Source: Bacteroides sp. (lineage in GTDB: Bacteria > Bacteroidota > Bacteroidia > Bacteroidales > Bacteroidaceae). Taken from it: a stretch of DNA of 35,431 nucleotides. Made by a program: the position numbers and the translations under genes. Within the stretch, counting starts at the first letter, position 1; each line of letters opens with the position of its first letter. Below are positions 1 to 13,100 of the stretch, in pieces. The stretch spans positions 1-35,431 of the forward strand of contig JAJQBG010000111.1 in the NCBI GenBank assembly GCA_021203405.1, given 5' to 3'. Under the pieces are notes generated by a model. It saw only the letters and a list, made by a program, of their open reading frames with translations, did no database searches and had not been told where the DNA came from.

Positions 1-385
1 CCCCAAATATCCTGGATATATAAGTGGTTGTCAAAAATGTAAAATTTCCCCATATAAAGAAACTCATCAGGCCCACTTCCCTGGCTTCCAATTTTAGCTA
101 TAAATTTTCCGTTCCTATCAAATATAAAAACTCCCGGATTAACCTGATCTGATACATAGATCCTGTCCTTATGAACTACTATTTTCTTAATTTGGGATAA
201 CAAACATTCATCGGAAGTTTCCAGCGCAATTATGTCGATGATTTGATCTATATGAACCGAAAGATCCAATTTGGGTAATGTCTTATCCGGATCAATAGTT
301 ATACTTTGAATAGTTACATCGTTGGCTGTCTCTTTTTGGCAGCCTATTAAAAGAAGAATAAAAAGTAAATAGTTGCGTTTTTCAT
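1..385 (-). CDS. 6-bladed beta-propeller (BF3164/DUF4934-like) lipoprotein, N-terminal part; runs off the window edge; apparent -1 frameshift in the T-run 378-382
   Basis: Reverse-strand reading with one A restored gives MKKRNYLLFILLLIGCQKETANDVTIQSITIDPDKTLPKLDLSVHIDQIIDIIALETSDECLLSQIKKIVVHKDRIYVSDQVNPGVFIFDRNGKFIAKIGSQGSGPDEFLYMGKF: lipobox LIGC and the typical DRNGKF..IGSQGSGPDEF propeller motif. Confidence 0.6.
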
Positions 386-506
386 GGTCGTTTTTATTGT
401 ACCTGGATAATCGAATACACCATCTGAACTTCAGGGTTATGTATTTATTCCCTACATTTAACAAAAGAAATGTATATCCGGTAGCTTCTGCCAGGATAAA
501 ATATAA

Positions 507-1925
507 CTATCTGGATTCAGGCTCTTTTATTTTCATTCCCTGGAAACCTTTCTTTTTAAAGGATTCGTAAACAGGTGTTAGCTTTTTGTTAAATGTTGGA
601 GTCCGGCTACGGAATAATCCTGTAGTTTCCGTTTCGTTTTTATCACCTTCATTTTCTTGATCATCTTCATCTTCGTCGCTTCCATCATCCGTACTACTGA
701 GTATAACCTGATGGATCGTATAGTTTAATAGTTTTTCCTCAGGATCTCCTAAATCGTACCAGATCAGGTCTGAAGTATCGGTTATTCCATGATCCGCCGT
801 AATTCCGCTGCTATAGTCGGATTCTCCCCGTGAATTATACACCTGGCAGGTGATAGGATGAAGGATCCATTTGGGATATTCATCGTTGGTAAAGGCCTGC
901 GAACCTATATTCTTGCCTTCGGTAGTAGCCCCTACCACTGTTACATTCATATAAGGGCGGAGTCCGTAAATAACGGCTTCGGAGGCTGAGGCAGTGGCAG
1001 AAGTCGTAATAACATAGAGATCGCTCAGGTTCAGGTTCCCCGCCAGCGGCAGAAATCTGTAGTCTGTTTGTCCCGGGTTATTTATGTTGTATTTTAAAGA
1101 GATGAAAACCTCTTCGAGATGGTTTTGGGGTACGATCAGGCTGGCCAGCTCCTGAGCACAATGTATATATCCGCCCGGATTATACCGTAGATCCAGGATC
1201 AGTTCATCTACACCCTGGAACTGAGCAAAGATCCTTTGCATCTCCTGAAAATAAGCTGTTTCGTTACCGGTATCTTCAGGACCGGTGGCAAATTTATTAT
1301 AGACCAAATATCCGATCTTCCGGTTCTCAACCGTATATATGGTATAAAATAAAAACGGATTGTCTTCTATCGTTTCGCGGGATAAGGTAATAGTCCGGGT
1401 ATCTTCATCCGGTTCGGAATTTTCGTCGTAGGTAGTCAGGGTTAAATGAATCTCCCCGGTCGCCTCTTCAATAAGGGAGGCATAATTCGATTCGGTGAAT
1501 TCGGTCCCGTTTACCGCACTGATCCAGTCTCCTCGTTTGAGTCCTTTCAGGGAAGCCTGTGAACCGGGAAGTACATACAGCACCCTGGCTATATAGGGAG
1601 AAGAGTATACGGCATATTCAAATCCGTAATTACTGCGGCTATAGAGGGTACGCGGGGAATAAGTAACCTCTTCAATGGTAGAGTATTTATCAGCAGAGAC
1701 TAATATGCTGCTGAAAAATTCGGGTTGTGATGCAAAAAGATTCAGCTTAGAGCGTGAGGGCATGTCTTCTGTCCAGAAATAGTGATCTTCCATCACCTCA
1801 TAGATCCACCGGTTAGCGCCGGTCTCTTCCTCAAACTCTTTTCTTCTGTCCTGAAAACAAGAAGAAAGGAACAACAGAGCTGTGATCAAAAGCAGAAGGC
1901 TACTGCTTTCAGGTACTCTTTTCAT
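507..1925 (-). CDS. S41 (C-terminal processing) family peptidase with PDZ domain, lipoprotein
   Basis: 472 aa ORF; lipobox LSSC; PDZ-like GSQASLKGLKRGDWISAVNG; S41-like LILDLRYNPGG and SATASASEAVIYGL. Confidence 0.85.
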   Translation of the reverse strand: MKRVPESSSLLLLITALLFLSSCFQDRRKEFEEETGANRWIYEVMEDHYFWTEDMPSRSKLNLFASQPEFFSSILVSADKYSTIEEVTYSPRTLYSRSNYGFEYAVYSSPYIARVLYVLPGSQASLKGLKRGDWISAVNGTEFTESNYASLIEEATGEIHLTLTTYDENSEPDEDTRTITLSRETIEDNPFLFYTIYTVENRKIGYLVYNKFATGPEDTGNETAYFQEMQRIFAQFQGVDELILDLRYNPGGYIHCAQELASLIVPQNHLEEVFISLKYNINNPGQTDYRFLPLAGNLNLSDLYVITTSATASASEAVIYGLRPYMNVTVVGATTEGKNIGSQAFTNDEYPKWILHPITCQVYNSRGESDYSSGITADHGITDTSDLIWYDLGDPEEKLLNYTIHQVILSSTDDGSDEDEDDQENEGDKNETETTGLFRSRTPTFNKKLTPVYESFKKKGFQGMKIKEPESR

Positions 1926-1997
1926 ATAGTGATCTGGTTTTAGTTCAAAATTAAACGTTTTCCGTAAAGGTATGGTTGATGGGAATTATATACGTTT

Positions 1998-2027
1998 ACG
2001 GGACTGTTTTATCCCGTTTTTAACGGG
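1998..2027. promoter_or_regulatory. Overlapping inverted repeats with three half-sites (ACGGGA / TCCCGTT / AACGGG)
   Basis: ACGGGA(1998-2003)-N8-TCCCGT(2012-2017), and CCCGTT(2013-2018)-TTT-AACGGG(2022-2027). Confidence 0.4.
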
Positions 2028-2061
2028 TTATAGTGCACAAAATTACACATTTATTTGTTTA

Positions 2062-2131
2062 ATACCATAAGTGTGGTATGAAAATGACTTAAATATGCGA
2101 TTGGGTAACATACGGGTTTGCCCTACCTTTG
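2062..2131 (+). promoter_or_regulatory. cysK upstream region: perfect palindrome ATACCA-TAAGTG-TGGTAT (2062-2079) and Bacteroidota promoter (ATTG near 2100, TACCTTTG 2124-2131)
   Basis: Palindrome seen directly; TAnnTTTG -7 element about 20 nt downstream of ATTG. Confidence 0.5.
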
Positions 2132-2171
2132 CAATATCAGAAATAACAATAACTTAAAAATATATAGAACT

Positions 2172-3119
2172 ATGGCAAGAATAGCAAAACAGCTTACAGA
2201 TTTGATTGGTAATACACCGCTGCTTGAACTTTCTCACTACGGAAAAAGTAAAAATTTAAATGCGACTGTGATCGCAAAGCTGGAGTATTTCAACCCGGCA
2301 GGTAGTGTAAAGGACCGTATCTCTTTTGCAATGATAGAGGATGCCGAAAAGAGAGGGATATTACAACCCGGATCGGTGATCATTGAACCAACCAGTGGTA
2401 ATACAGGAATTGGCCTGGCATTTGTATCGGCCGTAAAAAAATACCAGCTTATTCTTACTATGCCGGATACCATGAGCCTGGAGCGTCGTAACCTGTTGAA
2501 GGCATTGGGTGCTACTATTGTGCTGACTCCGGGAGCGCAGGGAATGAAGGGTGCAATCGCCAAAACACAGGAACTGAAGGCTGAAACTCCGGGAGCAGTG
2601 ATCCTGCAACAGTTTGAAAACCCGGCTAACCCGGCTGTCCATAAACGTACTACTGCCGAAGAGATCTGGCGGGATACAGATGGAGATGTAGATATCTTTG
2701 TAGCGGGTGTAGGAACCGGTGGTACTGTATCGGGTGTGGGTGAAGTATTGAAAAAGTATAAACCGGATGTAAAGATCGTAGCAGTAGAGCCGGTGGATTC
2801 TCCCGTTCTTTCAGGAGGAAAACCGGGGCCTCACAAAATACAAGGTATCGGTGCAGGTTTTGTTCCGGCTACGTTCAACCCTACGGTAGTAGATGAGATC
2901 ATACAGGTATTGAACGATGATGCGATCCGTACAGGCCGTGAACTGGCTAAAGAAGAGGGGTTGTTGGTGGGTATCTCTTCGGGTGCTGCTGCTTATGCTG
3001 CGACCCAACTGGCGCTTCGTCCGGAAAATGCAGGTAAAAAGATCGTGGTTCTGCTGCCTGATACCGGTGAAAGATATCTCTCTACACTGCTTTACGCATT
3101 TGACGAGTATCCGTTATAA
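2172..3119 (+). CDS. cysK: Cysteine synthase A (O-acetylserine sulfhydrylase)
   Basis: [66 protein letters not shown]; internal ATG at 2172 preferred over the ORF start at 2118. Confidence 0.93.
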   Translation: MARIAKQLTDLIGNTPLLELSHYGKSKNLNATVIAKLEYFNPAGSVKDRISFAMIEDAEKRGILQPGSVIIEPTSGNTGIGLAFVSAVKKYQLILTMPDTMSLERRNLLKALGATIVLTPGAQGMKGAIAKTQELKAETPGAVILQQFENPANPAVHKRTTAEEIWRDTDGDVDIFVAGVGTGGTVSGVGEVLKKYKPDVKIVAVEPVDSPVLSGGKPGPHKIQGIGAGFVPATFNPTVVDEIIQVLNDDAIRTGRELAKEEGLLVGISSGAAAYAATQLALRPENAGKKIVVLLPDTGERYLSTLLYAFDEYPL

Positions 3120-4454
<1,335 letters not shown>

Positions 4455-4482
4455 TAGTCAGGATAACAGGTTTACTTTATGT

Positions 4483-4955
4483 ATGGAAGAGCTGCGTATA
4501 GAGTTGTACCGGCCCGAATATAAAAAAGATTTTGTCCGCCTTAATTCAGCATGGATAGAGACTTTCTTTCATCTGGAAAGTTCAGACCATATCGTACTTA
4601 ACGATCCTGAGGGTACCATTCTGGATAAGGGAGGACAGATCTTTTTTTGCTGTAACCCCTGAGGGGGAAGTAGCCGGGTGTTGTGCCTTGATCCACAATA
4701 TGGAGGCAGGATGTTATGAACTGGCTAAAATGGCGGTCGCTCCCCGGCACCAGGGAAAAGGTGCCGGACGGTTGCTGGGTGAGCCCTGGTAAAATATGCC
4801 CGTGAAAAGGGAATCCCTAAACTTTTCCTGGAAGGGAATACCCGGTTGGAGGCCTCTATTATACTTTACCGGAAACTGGGATTCAGAGAGGTTCCTCTGA
4901 CACAGGTTGCTTATGAAAGGTGTGATATCCGGATGGAACTGGAACTTATACCGTA
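4483..4955 (+). pseudogene. GNAT family N-acetyltransferase, interrupted by two apparent indels
   Basis: MEELRIELYRPEYKKDFVRLNSAWIETFFHLESSDHIVLNDPEGTILDKGGQIFF then (one T fewer in 4642-4648) AVTPEGEVAGCCALIHNMEAGCYELAKMAVAPRHQGKGAGRLLGE then (one G restored near 4783) ALVKYAREKGIPKLFLEGNTRLEASIILYRKLGFREVPL. Confidence 0.75.
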
Positions 4956-5043
4956 GTTCTCTTAAGGAATGTCAATGGGCTCCGGAAAGAAAAATAAAAA
5001 TTTCTATTTTTGCCGGCTGCTAATTAAACAGGATCAGATAAAT

Positions 5044-6105
5044 ATGGAAATAGCAACGTTGCTCTCCGGTGGAGTGGATAGCTCTGTGGTGGTACACCGT
5101 TTATGTGAGTGGGGATATAAACCCGCTCTCTTTTATATAAAGATAGGTATGGAGGGGGAGGACTATGACTGTTCTGCCGAGGAAGATATAGAGATGGCTA
5201 CTTTTATTGCCCGTAAGTATGGCCTGAAGCTGGAGATTGTGGATCTTCACCGGGAGTACTGGGATAATGTAATGGCCTACACACTAGATCGGGTGAAGCG
5301 GGGACTTACTCCCAATCCGGATGTGATGTGTAACAAGCTGATCAAATTCGGTAGCTTTGAACAGAAAGTAGGTCGTTTCTTTGATAAAACGGCTACAGGA
5401 CACTATGCCACTACCGTGGAGAAGGAGGGTAAGATTTGGCTGGGTACAGCGAAAGACCCTGTAAAGGATCAGACCGATTTTCTTGCACAGATCGATGCGC
5501 TGCAGGTTTCGAAATTGATGTTCCCGATCGGTGACCTGATGAAGGAGGAGGTGCGTGAGCTGGCTAAAGAGGTAAATCTCCCTACAGCTCGTCGGAAAGA
5601 TAGCCAGGGGATCTGTTTCCTGGGTAAGATCAATTATAATGATTTTATCCGTCGTTTCCTGGGTGAAAAGGAGGGGGATATTATTGAGCAGGAAACAGGT
5701 AATAAGGTAGGACGGCATAAAGGGTACTGGTTTCATACCATTGGCCAGCGAAAAGGGTTAGGGCTGAGTGGGGGACCCTGGTTTGTGGTGCGGAAGGATG
5801 TAGACCGGAATCTGATCTATGTCTCCCGGGGATATGATACCTCTAAGCAGTATGGAGATACCTTTCATATCGGAGATTTCCATTTTATTACGGATGATCC
5901 CTGGAAAGATGAGTCGGGTGAAATCCCGGTAACCTTCAAGATCAGGCATACACCGGAATTTATTCAGGGAATTCTTTATAAAGAAGAGGGTAGTTATAGG
6001 GTTGTCTCTTCTTCTGCTTTACAAGGTATTGCTCCCGGACAATTCGGGGTTATTTATGACAGAGATGCTGAGATCTGCATCGGTAGCGGGGAGATCACGT
6101 TTTAA
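5044..6105 (+). CDS. mnmA: tRNA-specific 2-thiouridylase
   Basis: [72 protein letters not shown]. Confidence 0.93.
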   Translation: MEIATLLSGGVDSSVVVHRLCEWGYKPALFYIKIGMEGEDYDCSAEEDIEMATFIARKYGLKLEIVDLHREYWDNVMAYTLDRVKRGLTPNPDVMCNKLIKFGSFEQKVGRFFDKTATGHYATTVEKEGKIWLGTAKDPVKDQTDFLAQIDALQVSKLMFPIGDLMKEEVRELAKEVNLPTARRKDSQGICFLGKINYNDFIRRFLGEKEGDIIEQETGNKVGRHKGYWFHTIGQRKGLGLSGGPWFVVRKDVDRNLIYVSRGYDTSKQYGDTFHIGDFHFITDDPWKDESGEIPVTFKIRHTPEFIQGILYKEEGSYRVVSSSALQGIAPGQFGVIYDRDAEICIGSGEITF

Positions 6106-6752
6106 ATGTAGTACTCCGCCAGGTCTACGATTCCGGCACGCATTGCATACTTCATAGCCTCGTGCACACTGTTAACTTCCAGTTTCCGGAAAATGTTTTT
6201 CCGGTGGCTGTTTACGGTGTGGAAGCTCAGGTTTCGTTCCGCTGCGATCTCTTTGGTGGTTTTGCTCAGGGCGATCTCTTTTAAGATCAGCTTCTCCGTA
6301 GCGGTAAGGTGGTGCTCTTCTACTACTTTCTGCGGTTTACCGGAAGAGAGCAGCAGGTTGCTGGTATGGTTGCATATATATCGCTCGTTCCGGATGTTGC
6401 ACTGTATGGCTGAGATGATCTCCTCTTTGGCACTGTCTTTCATCACTACGCTGAAAGCATCTCCGCTGAGAATTACCTGGCGCAGGAAATCGATGCTGAG
6501 CTCGTCGGAAAAAAGGATCCAGCGTGCCTCTTTAAACCGCTCCTGAAGGACGATCAGCTCTTCTACACCAGCAAAGTCAGTCAGGGTATAATCCAGGATC
6601 ACAATGGCTTCCGGATAGGCACGTAAAGCCTTGATCAATTCCATCTTGTTATCGGCCTCCAGGATCATGTTCACCTCTTTGACTCCTTTGAGCAGGAAGA
6701 GCATTCCGGCTTTGGTAATGTCTTGATTATCCGCCAGGATATAGTCACGCAT
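6102..6752 (-). CDS. LuxR/NarL-type response regulator (REC + HTH_LuxR)
   Basis: [76 protein letters not shown]; start likely at 6752. Confidence 0.85.
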   Translation of the reverse strand: MRDYILADNQDITKAGMLFLLKGVKEVNMILEADNKMELIKALRAYPEAIVILDYTLTDFAGVEELIVLQERFKEARWILFSDELSIDFLRQVILSGDAFSVVMKDSAKEEIISAIQCNIRNERYICNHTSNLLLSSGKPQKVVEEHHLTATEKLILKEIALSKTTKEIAAERNLSFHTVNSHRKNIFRKLEVNSVHEAMKYAMRAGIVDLAEYYI

Positions 6753-6976
6753 TGTATTGGTTTTTCTGAAGAATTTCTGCAAATATAGTGTATTTCCTGT
6801 TATGAATCTTTGCCGGGGGCGTTAATGTTTACATATTGTTTTTCTCAAAACACAAAAAATAACTAAATGCCGGATGTTGTTCTCCAGGGTAACGGGGTCT
6901 GTAACAGGAAAGTAATTTGCCTGACATTCTCCTGTCATATAAAGTGACTTCCTTTGTGGAAGAAAACCATGTAAAG

Positions 6977-7777
6977 ATGTATTTAAGAACCTATTATCCG
7001 ACAGTTGTTTTATCAGATATCCATCTGGGCTCTTCCCATTCCCGGACTGAAGAGGTAACGGAGTTCCTGAAGAGTATCAATTGTGACCGGCTTATCCTCA
7101 ACGGAGATATTATTGACGGATGGCAATTGTAAAAGGGAGGTAGTAAAAAATGGAAAAGTAAACACACGGACTTTTTCAAGGTTATCATGAAAATGATGGA
7201 GAACTTCGGAACGGAAGTGATCTATGTACGGGGTAACCACGATGATTTTCTGGATAACCTGGCTCCCATGACTTTTTACAATGTAAAGATCGTCAAAGAA
7301 TTTATTCACACCTCGCACGGAAGGAATTACTATATAACTCACGGAGATATTTTTGATGCGGTGACTACCCGGATGAAATGGCTCTCTATGCTGGGAGATA
7401 TGGGTTATACTTTTCTTTTATGGATCAATAAACTTTATAATAACAGGCGGGCCCGTCAGGGAAAGCCTTACTACTCGCTATCGCAGTCTATTAAACAAAA
7501 AGTCAAGTCAGCTGTTTCCTATATTTCCGATTTTGAGAAGGAACTTGTTAATTATGCCCGTGCCCGTAAGTGCCAGGGTATTATTTGCGGTCATATACAC
7601 CATCCGGCCAATCAGTGGTATGAAGATATTCATTATCTGAATTCCGGCGATTGGGTGGAAACCCTTTCGGCACTGGTGGAGGATGAGAGCGGGAACTGGG
7701 ATGTCTTGTTATATGATGTATCCCGGTATATGGAAAATGAACCTGAAAAACAACTTTTAACTGCACCGGCTTCATGA
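6977..7777 (+). pseudogene. Metallophosphoesterase, UDP-2,3-diacylglucosamine diphosphatase-like, with an in-frame TAA at 7130-7132
   Basis: MYLRTYYPTVVLSDIHLGSSHSRTEEVTEFL..LILNGDIIDGWQL[TAA]KGGSKKWKSKHTDFFKVIMKMMENFGTEVIYVRGNHDDFLDN..HTSHGRNYYITHGDIFD..GHIHHPANQW; both halves are in the same frame. Confidence 0.8.
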
Positions 7778-8911
7778 AATTTTTATTCATTGTACAGGGA
7801 GAGGGGCGTGGACACCTGACACAGGCCCTTGCTTTGGAAGAAATATTACTTCGTAACGGACACGAAGTAGTGGAGGTATTAGTAGGAGAGAGCTCTTCCC
7901 GGATACTTCCCGGATTTTTTAACCGCAATATCCGTGCTGTGGTAAAGCGGTTTATTAGTCCTAATTTTTTGCCGGCTCCTGAAAATAAGCGGGCAGATAT
8001 CAAACGTTCTGTTTGCTGGAACCTGATGCGTTCTCCGGTTTATATGCGGAGTATACGCTTTATTCGTGAACGCATTGAAGAGTCGGGAGCAGATGTGGTG
8101 ATCAACTTTTATGAACTACTTACCGGCCTTACTTATCTGTTGTACCGGCCTTCGGTGCTGCAGGTAGCGATCGGACATCAATATCTGTTCTTACATAAGG
8201 ATTTTAATTTCCCCGAACGCAAAAGTGCGGCGTTCCGTTCGCTCAATCTTTTTACGCGTCTGACCTCAATAGGAGCGGTTTCCCGCCTGGCTCTCTCTTT
8301 CCGGAGAATGGAGCACGACTCTTCACAGAAAGTACGGGTCGTACCTCCTTTGTTGCGCAGGGACTTGTTCTCGCTGGAAGCGGAATCGGGGAGCTATTTA
8401 CTGGGATATATGGTGAATGCCGGATTTGCAGAGAGTATCCGGGAGGCTCATCGGAAAAAGGCCGGATGTAAAAATGCATGTTTTCTGGGATAAAGCCGAT
8501 GCTGCGGATGTATATAAGCAGGATCCGACACTCTGGTTTCACCGGATCGATGATACGGAATTTCTCCGGAAAATGGCCGGTTGCCGTGCTTATGCCACTA
8601 CGGCAGGGTTTGAATCGGTCTGTGAAGCTATGTGGCTGGGAAAGCCGGTGCTGATGGTGCCTGCTCATATTGAACAGGAATGTAATGCCTGGGATGCCTC
8701 GCAATATAAGGTCGGTATTACAGCTGATGAGTTTGATGTGGAAAGTCTCCTTGGTTTTGTTGCTGCTCATCAACCTGATCCCGATTTCCGGGGATGGGTA
8801 GCCAATGCAGAGTTCGTATTGCTGAATGAACTGGAGCGGGCCATAGAACCTTTGAATTCCAACACTTTTCCCAATACCGAAACCTATGTTCCTGCCATGG
8901 ATCACTTATAA
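7774..8911 (+). pseudogene. GT1/MurG-like glycosyltransferase, one apparent +1 A in 8455-8459
   Basis: MKFLFIVQGEGRGHLTQALALEEILLRNGHEV.. joined (AHRK|RPDVKMHVFWDK) to ..AYATTAGFESVCEAMWLGKPVLMVPAHIEQECNAWDAS; ATGA overlap with the upstream phosphoesterase. Confidence 0.75.
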
Positions 8912-9037
8912 CAGGAAACTTTACTTACGGCTATTCATACATATTATTGCTTTTACATTTCTTCTCTTCTACCGTCGGGTTGTAAATCCGGCGGTTATTT
9001 TTCGGCTTCTTTTTAAAGAGGTAAAGCTGATTTAAAG

Positions 9038-9077
9038 TTGCAGATGGTATACTCTTTCTACTTTTGAGTACATCTGC
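9038..9077 (+). promoter_or_regulatory. Candidate promoter of the carbohydrate operon, embedded in an inverted repeat
   Basis: GCAGATG-gta-TACTC ... GAGTA-CATCTGC (9040-9077) encloses TACTTTTG (9059-9066, fits TAnnTTTG); TTG at 9038-9040 about 18 nt upstream. Confidence 0.45.
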
Positions 9078-9133
9078 CCTCTTTTCACATCTGTCTCTAT
9101 ATAATATAACTAAGATTTTCGATAGATATAAAT

Positions 9134-10125
9134 ATGAAGAGTAACGTGAATAGAGTATTGTTCCTGTTGTTAGCGGGAGTAACAGTGTTTTTCACTGCCT
9201 GTAAACAACCTGCCAGAGAGAGTGCCGAAACAGCTGAAAAAGAGTATTATGTATTTACTTCTTTCCATGAACCCGCTGACGAAGGGCTGCGTTTCCTTTA
9301 CAGCGAGGATGGTATAAAGTGGGATAGTATCCCGGGTATCTGGTTAAAACCGGAGTTGGGTAAACACCAGATCATAAGGGATCCCTCTATGGTACGTACA
9401 CCGGATGGAACCTATCACTTAGTATGGACTACTAGCTGGAAAGGCGATCTGGGTTTTGGGTACTCTTCTTCCAAAGACCTCATTAACTGGGAGCCGCAAC
9501 GGATGATCGAAGTAATGGCAAACGAACCGACTACGGTCAATGTATGGGCACCTGAGATCTATTATGATGATGAAACCGAAGAGTTTATGGTAGTATGGGC
9601 CTCCTGTGTTCCCGGGCGTTTTGAACGGGGAATAGAGGATGAAGATAATAACCATCGTCTTTATTATATTACTACTAAAGATTTTCAGACTATTTCGGAG
9701 ACCAAACTGTTTTATGATCCGGGCTTTAGTGTGATCGATGCTATTGTGGTAAAAAAGCTCCCAAAGATTACGTAATGGTGGTAAAGGATAATACCCGCCC
9801 CAACCGTAACCTGATGGTCGCTTTCTCTGATTCCTATACCGGACCTTATACGGCTCCTTCCGAGCCTTTTACGGATACTTTTGTAGAAGGGCCTTCCGTG
9901 GCGAAAGTGGGAAATGAATATTATATCTATTTCGATGCTTATCGGGAAATGATCTATGGTTCGGTTAGTACCACTGATTTTATTAACTTTACCGATCGTA
10001 CTCAGGAGGTTTCTATTCCTGTCGGGCATAAACACGGAACTGTTTCCAAAGCTCCGGCTTCTGTTCTGGAAAACCTGCTTAATCAAACTAAAGATAACCA
10101 ATCAACAAGATTAACGTTACAATGA
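9134..10125 (+). pseudogene. GH43-like five-bladed-propeller glycosidase lipoprotein; -1 A in 9751-9756
   Basis: Lipobox FTAC; EYYVFTSFHEPADEGLRFLYSEDGIKW..IIRDPSMVRTPDGTYHLVWTTSW..VWAPEIYYDD.. joined VVKK|APKDYVMVVKDNTRPNRNLMVAFS..FVEGPSVAKVGNEYYIYFDAY. Confidence 0.75.
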
Positions 10126-13100
10126 AATATTGTAGTAAACTAATTCTCCTTCTTGCCGCTACTCTGGGGTACACTGCTCCTGCCGTATCGCAGGAGGGAG
10201 TTCGTTATACAGGCAATGTATTATCGAACCCTGCTTATCACGACGGACAGCTGACACCGGTAGTAGGTGTTCATAACATACAACTTTTACGGGCCAACCG
10301 TGAGAACCCTACCGAAGCCAACGGTGACGGATGGACGTATAATCATCAATCTATGCTGGCCTACTGGAACGGAAAGTTCTATTACCAGTATCTTTCCGAT
10401 CCGGTGGATGAACATGTGCCACCCTCACAGACCCTGTTAATGACTTCGGAGGATGGATACAGTTGGACCCATCCGGATATTATTTTTCCCCCTTACAAAG
10501 TGCCGGACGGACATAGGAAACCTGGAAGAGAAGGTGTAACCAAAGACCTTTATACCATTATGCACCAACGGGTCGGTTTTTATGTTTCCGGATCGGGACG
10601 TCTGCTTACCATGGGGTATTACGGGATCGCTTTTGATAAGAAAGATGATCCGAACGATGGGAATGGGATCGGCCGTGTGATCCGGGAGATCTACCCCGAT
10701 GGTACCTACGGGCTGATCTATTTTATCTATTACAACCATGATTTTAACGAAAAGAATACCCTCTATCCCTATTATACCCGCAGTAAAGACAAAGGATTTG
10801 TGCAGGCCTGTAAAGAGATTTTAAACAATCCCCTTTATATGATGCAGTGGGTGGAAGAGGCCGACCGGGAAGATCCGCTGATCCCGCTCCACAAAAGTTA
10901 TAAAGCCTTTAACAACTATACCCTTCCGGACGGACGCCAGGCTGCTTTGTGGAAACATGCCCTTACCTCTATCAGTGTGGACGGAGGATATACCTGGTCT
11001 GAACCGGTAGAGCGTGTTCCCGGCTTTGTGAACAGCAATGCCAAGATCTGGGGCAACGCCTTACAGACGGTATGTATGCTACCGTATACAACCCTTCGGA
11101 GTTCCGCTGGCCGCTGGCTATTTCCCTCAGTAAAGATGGATTGGAATATACGACCCTGAACCTGACACATGGTGAGATTACTCCCATGCGTTACGGTGGG
11201 AACTATAAATCTTACGGACCCCAGTATCCGCGTGGTATCCTCGAAGGTAACGGAGTTCCGGAAGATGGGAACCTGTGGGTAACTTACAGTGTAGATAAAG
11301 AGGATATGTGGATCGCCCGGATACCGGTTCCGGTCCGGGATAAGGCTACCGCTCATGTAAATGATGATTTCTCAGCCTATACCAAGCTCGCTGATATGAC
11401 CGACTGGAATATCTATATGCCGGTAATGGCTCCTGTTACCCTCGAAAAACGGAATGGTAAAAGCTGGCTTACTCTGAGTGATACCGATCCGTTTGATTAT
11501 GCGAAAGTAGAACGTAAAATACCGGCTACCAAAGAGCTCACTGTATCCTTTGATCTGGTTGCCGGACAAAATGATAAAGGAACCCTTCAGATTGAATTCC
11601 TCTCAGAGAATGGGATTGCCTGTTCCCGCCTGGAATTCACTCCGGATGGAATATTCCGTGCCAAAGGCGGTTCCCGTTTCGGGAACCTGATAAAGTATGA
11701 ACCGGGTAAAGTATATCAGGTAGAAGCCCGTCTTTCTGTAAAGAACCGTAATATTGAGGTCTATATAGATGGGAAAAAGGCTGGTACCCGTATGTTGTAT
11801 GCACCTGTACCCTCTATTGAGCGGATTGTATTCCGCACCGGTGAGGTGAGGCAGTTCCCTACACCGGAAACACCTGCAGACCAGACGTATGATCTGCCGG
11901 ATGCGGGAAGAACAGATCCCCTCTCTTATTACAGCATTACTAATATTAAGAGTAGTTCGGCCGATGCCGATGCTACCGCTGCTATCTTGAAGTATGAAGA
12001 TTTTGCCCACTATGCGGAGTACTTTAACCGCATGGAGGATGAAAATATCATCCAGGCTATTCCCAATGCAGCCTCTTCGGAGTGGATGAAAGAGAATATT
12101 CCACTCTTTGAATGTCCGCAGGATAACTTTGAAGAGATGTACTACTTCCGCTGGTGGAACCTCCGGAAACATATCAAGGAGACCCCCGTAGGATATGCTA
12201 TGACTGAATTTCTGGTAGACCGTTCCTACGCGGATAAATACAACCTGATTGCCTGTGCGGTGGGGCATCATATTTACGAGAGCCGCTGGTTGCGTAACCG
12301 GAAGTATCTGGATCAGATCATCCATACCTGGTATCGGGGAAATGAAGGGGGGCCGATGGCTAAAATGTATAATTTCAGTTCCTGGAATATAGATGCTATC
12401 CTGAACCGCTATAAGGTAGATGGCAATAAAGAATTTCTGTTCGATATGGTCGGCGACCTGGAACGCGAGTATCACCATTGGGAAAGTACGCATCGTCATC
12501 CCAATGGACTCTATTGGCAGGGAGATGTACAGGATGGAATGGAAGAATCCATCAGTGGCGGTCGCCGCAAGCAGTATGCCCGTCCTACTATCAACAGCTA
12601 TATGTATGGCAATGCCCGTGCGCTTTCTACGATCGGTTTTCTGACGGGTAACGAAGGAGTCATGAGAGATTATGCACTCAAGGCCGATACCCTGAAGTCA
12701 CTGGTACAGGATAAACTCTGGAATCCCCGGCACGATTTCTTTGAAACACACCGGATAGACTCTTTTGCCAATGTACGGGAAGCGATCGGATATATTCCCT
12801 GGTACTTTAACCTGCCTGATGCCACTACATACGATATTGCCTGGGAGCAGATCACAGACGAAGATGGATTCTCTGCTCCTTACGGACACACCACCGCCGA
12901 GCGTCGTCATCCCGAATTCCGTTCTCATGGCGTAGGAAAATGTGAGTGGGACGGTGCTATCTGGCCTTTTGCCACTTCCCAGACACTAACAGCCATGGCA
13001 AACTTTTTGAATAATTATCCGCAGAGTATCACTTCAGACAGTGTTTATTTCCGTCAGATGGAACTTTATGTAGAATCGCAGTATCACCGGGGACGTCCCT

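Noticed and set aside
2237-2563. Minus-strand ORFs within cysK
   Set aside because: Antisense to a well-conserved housekeeping gene.
7130-7132. Stop-codon recoding (TAA read as Gln/Lys)
   Set aside because: Only two in-frame TAA cases, while many intact genes end at TAA; nonsense mutation or base-call error is simpler.
11603-12499. 298-aa minus-strand ORF inside the propeller/toroid gene
   Set aside because: Shadow ORF antisense to a strongly motif-supported coding frame; no recognisable domain.
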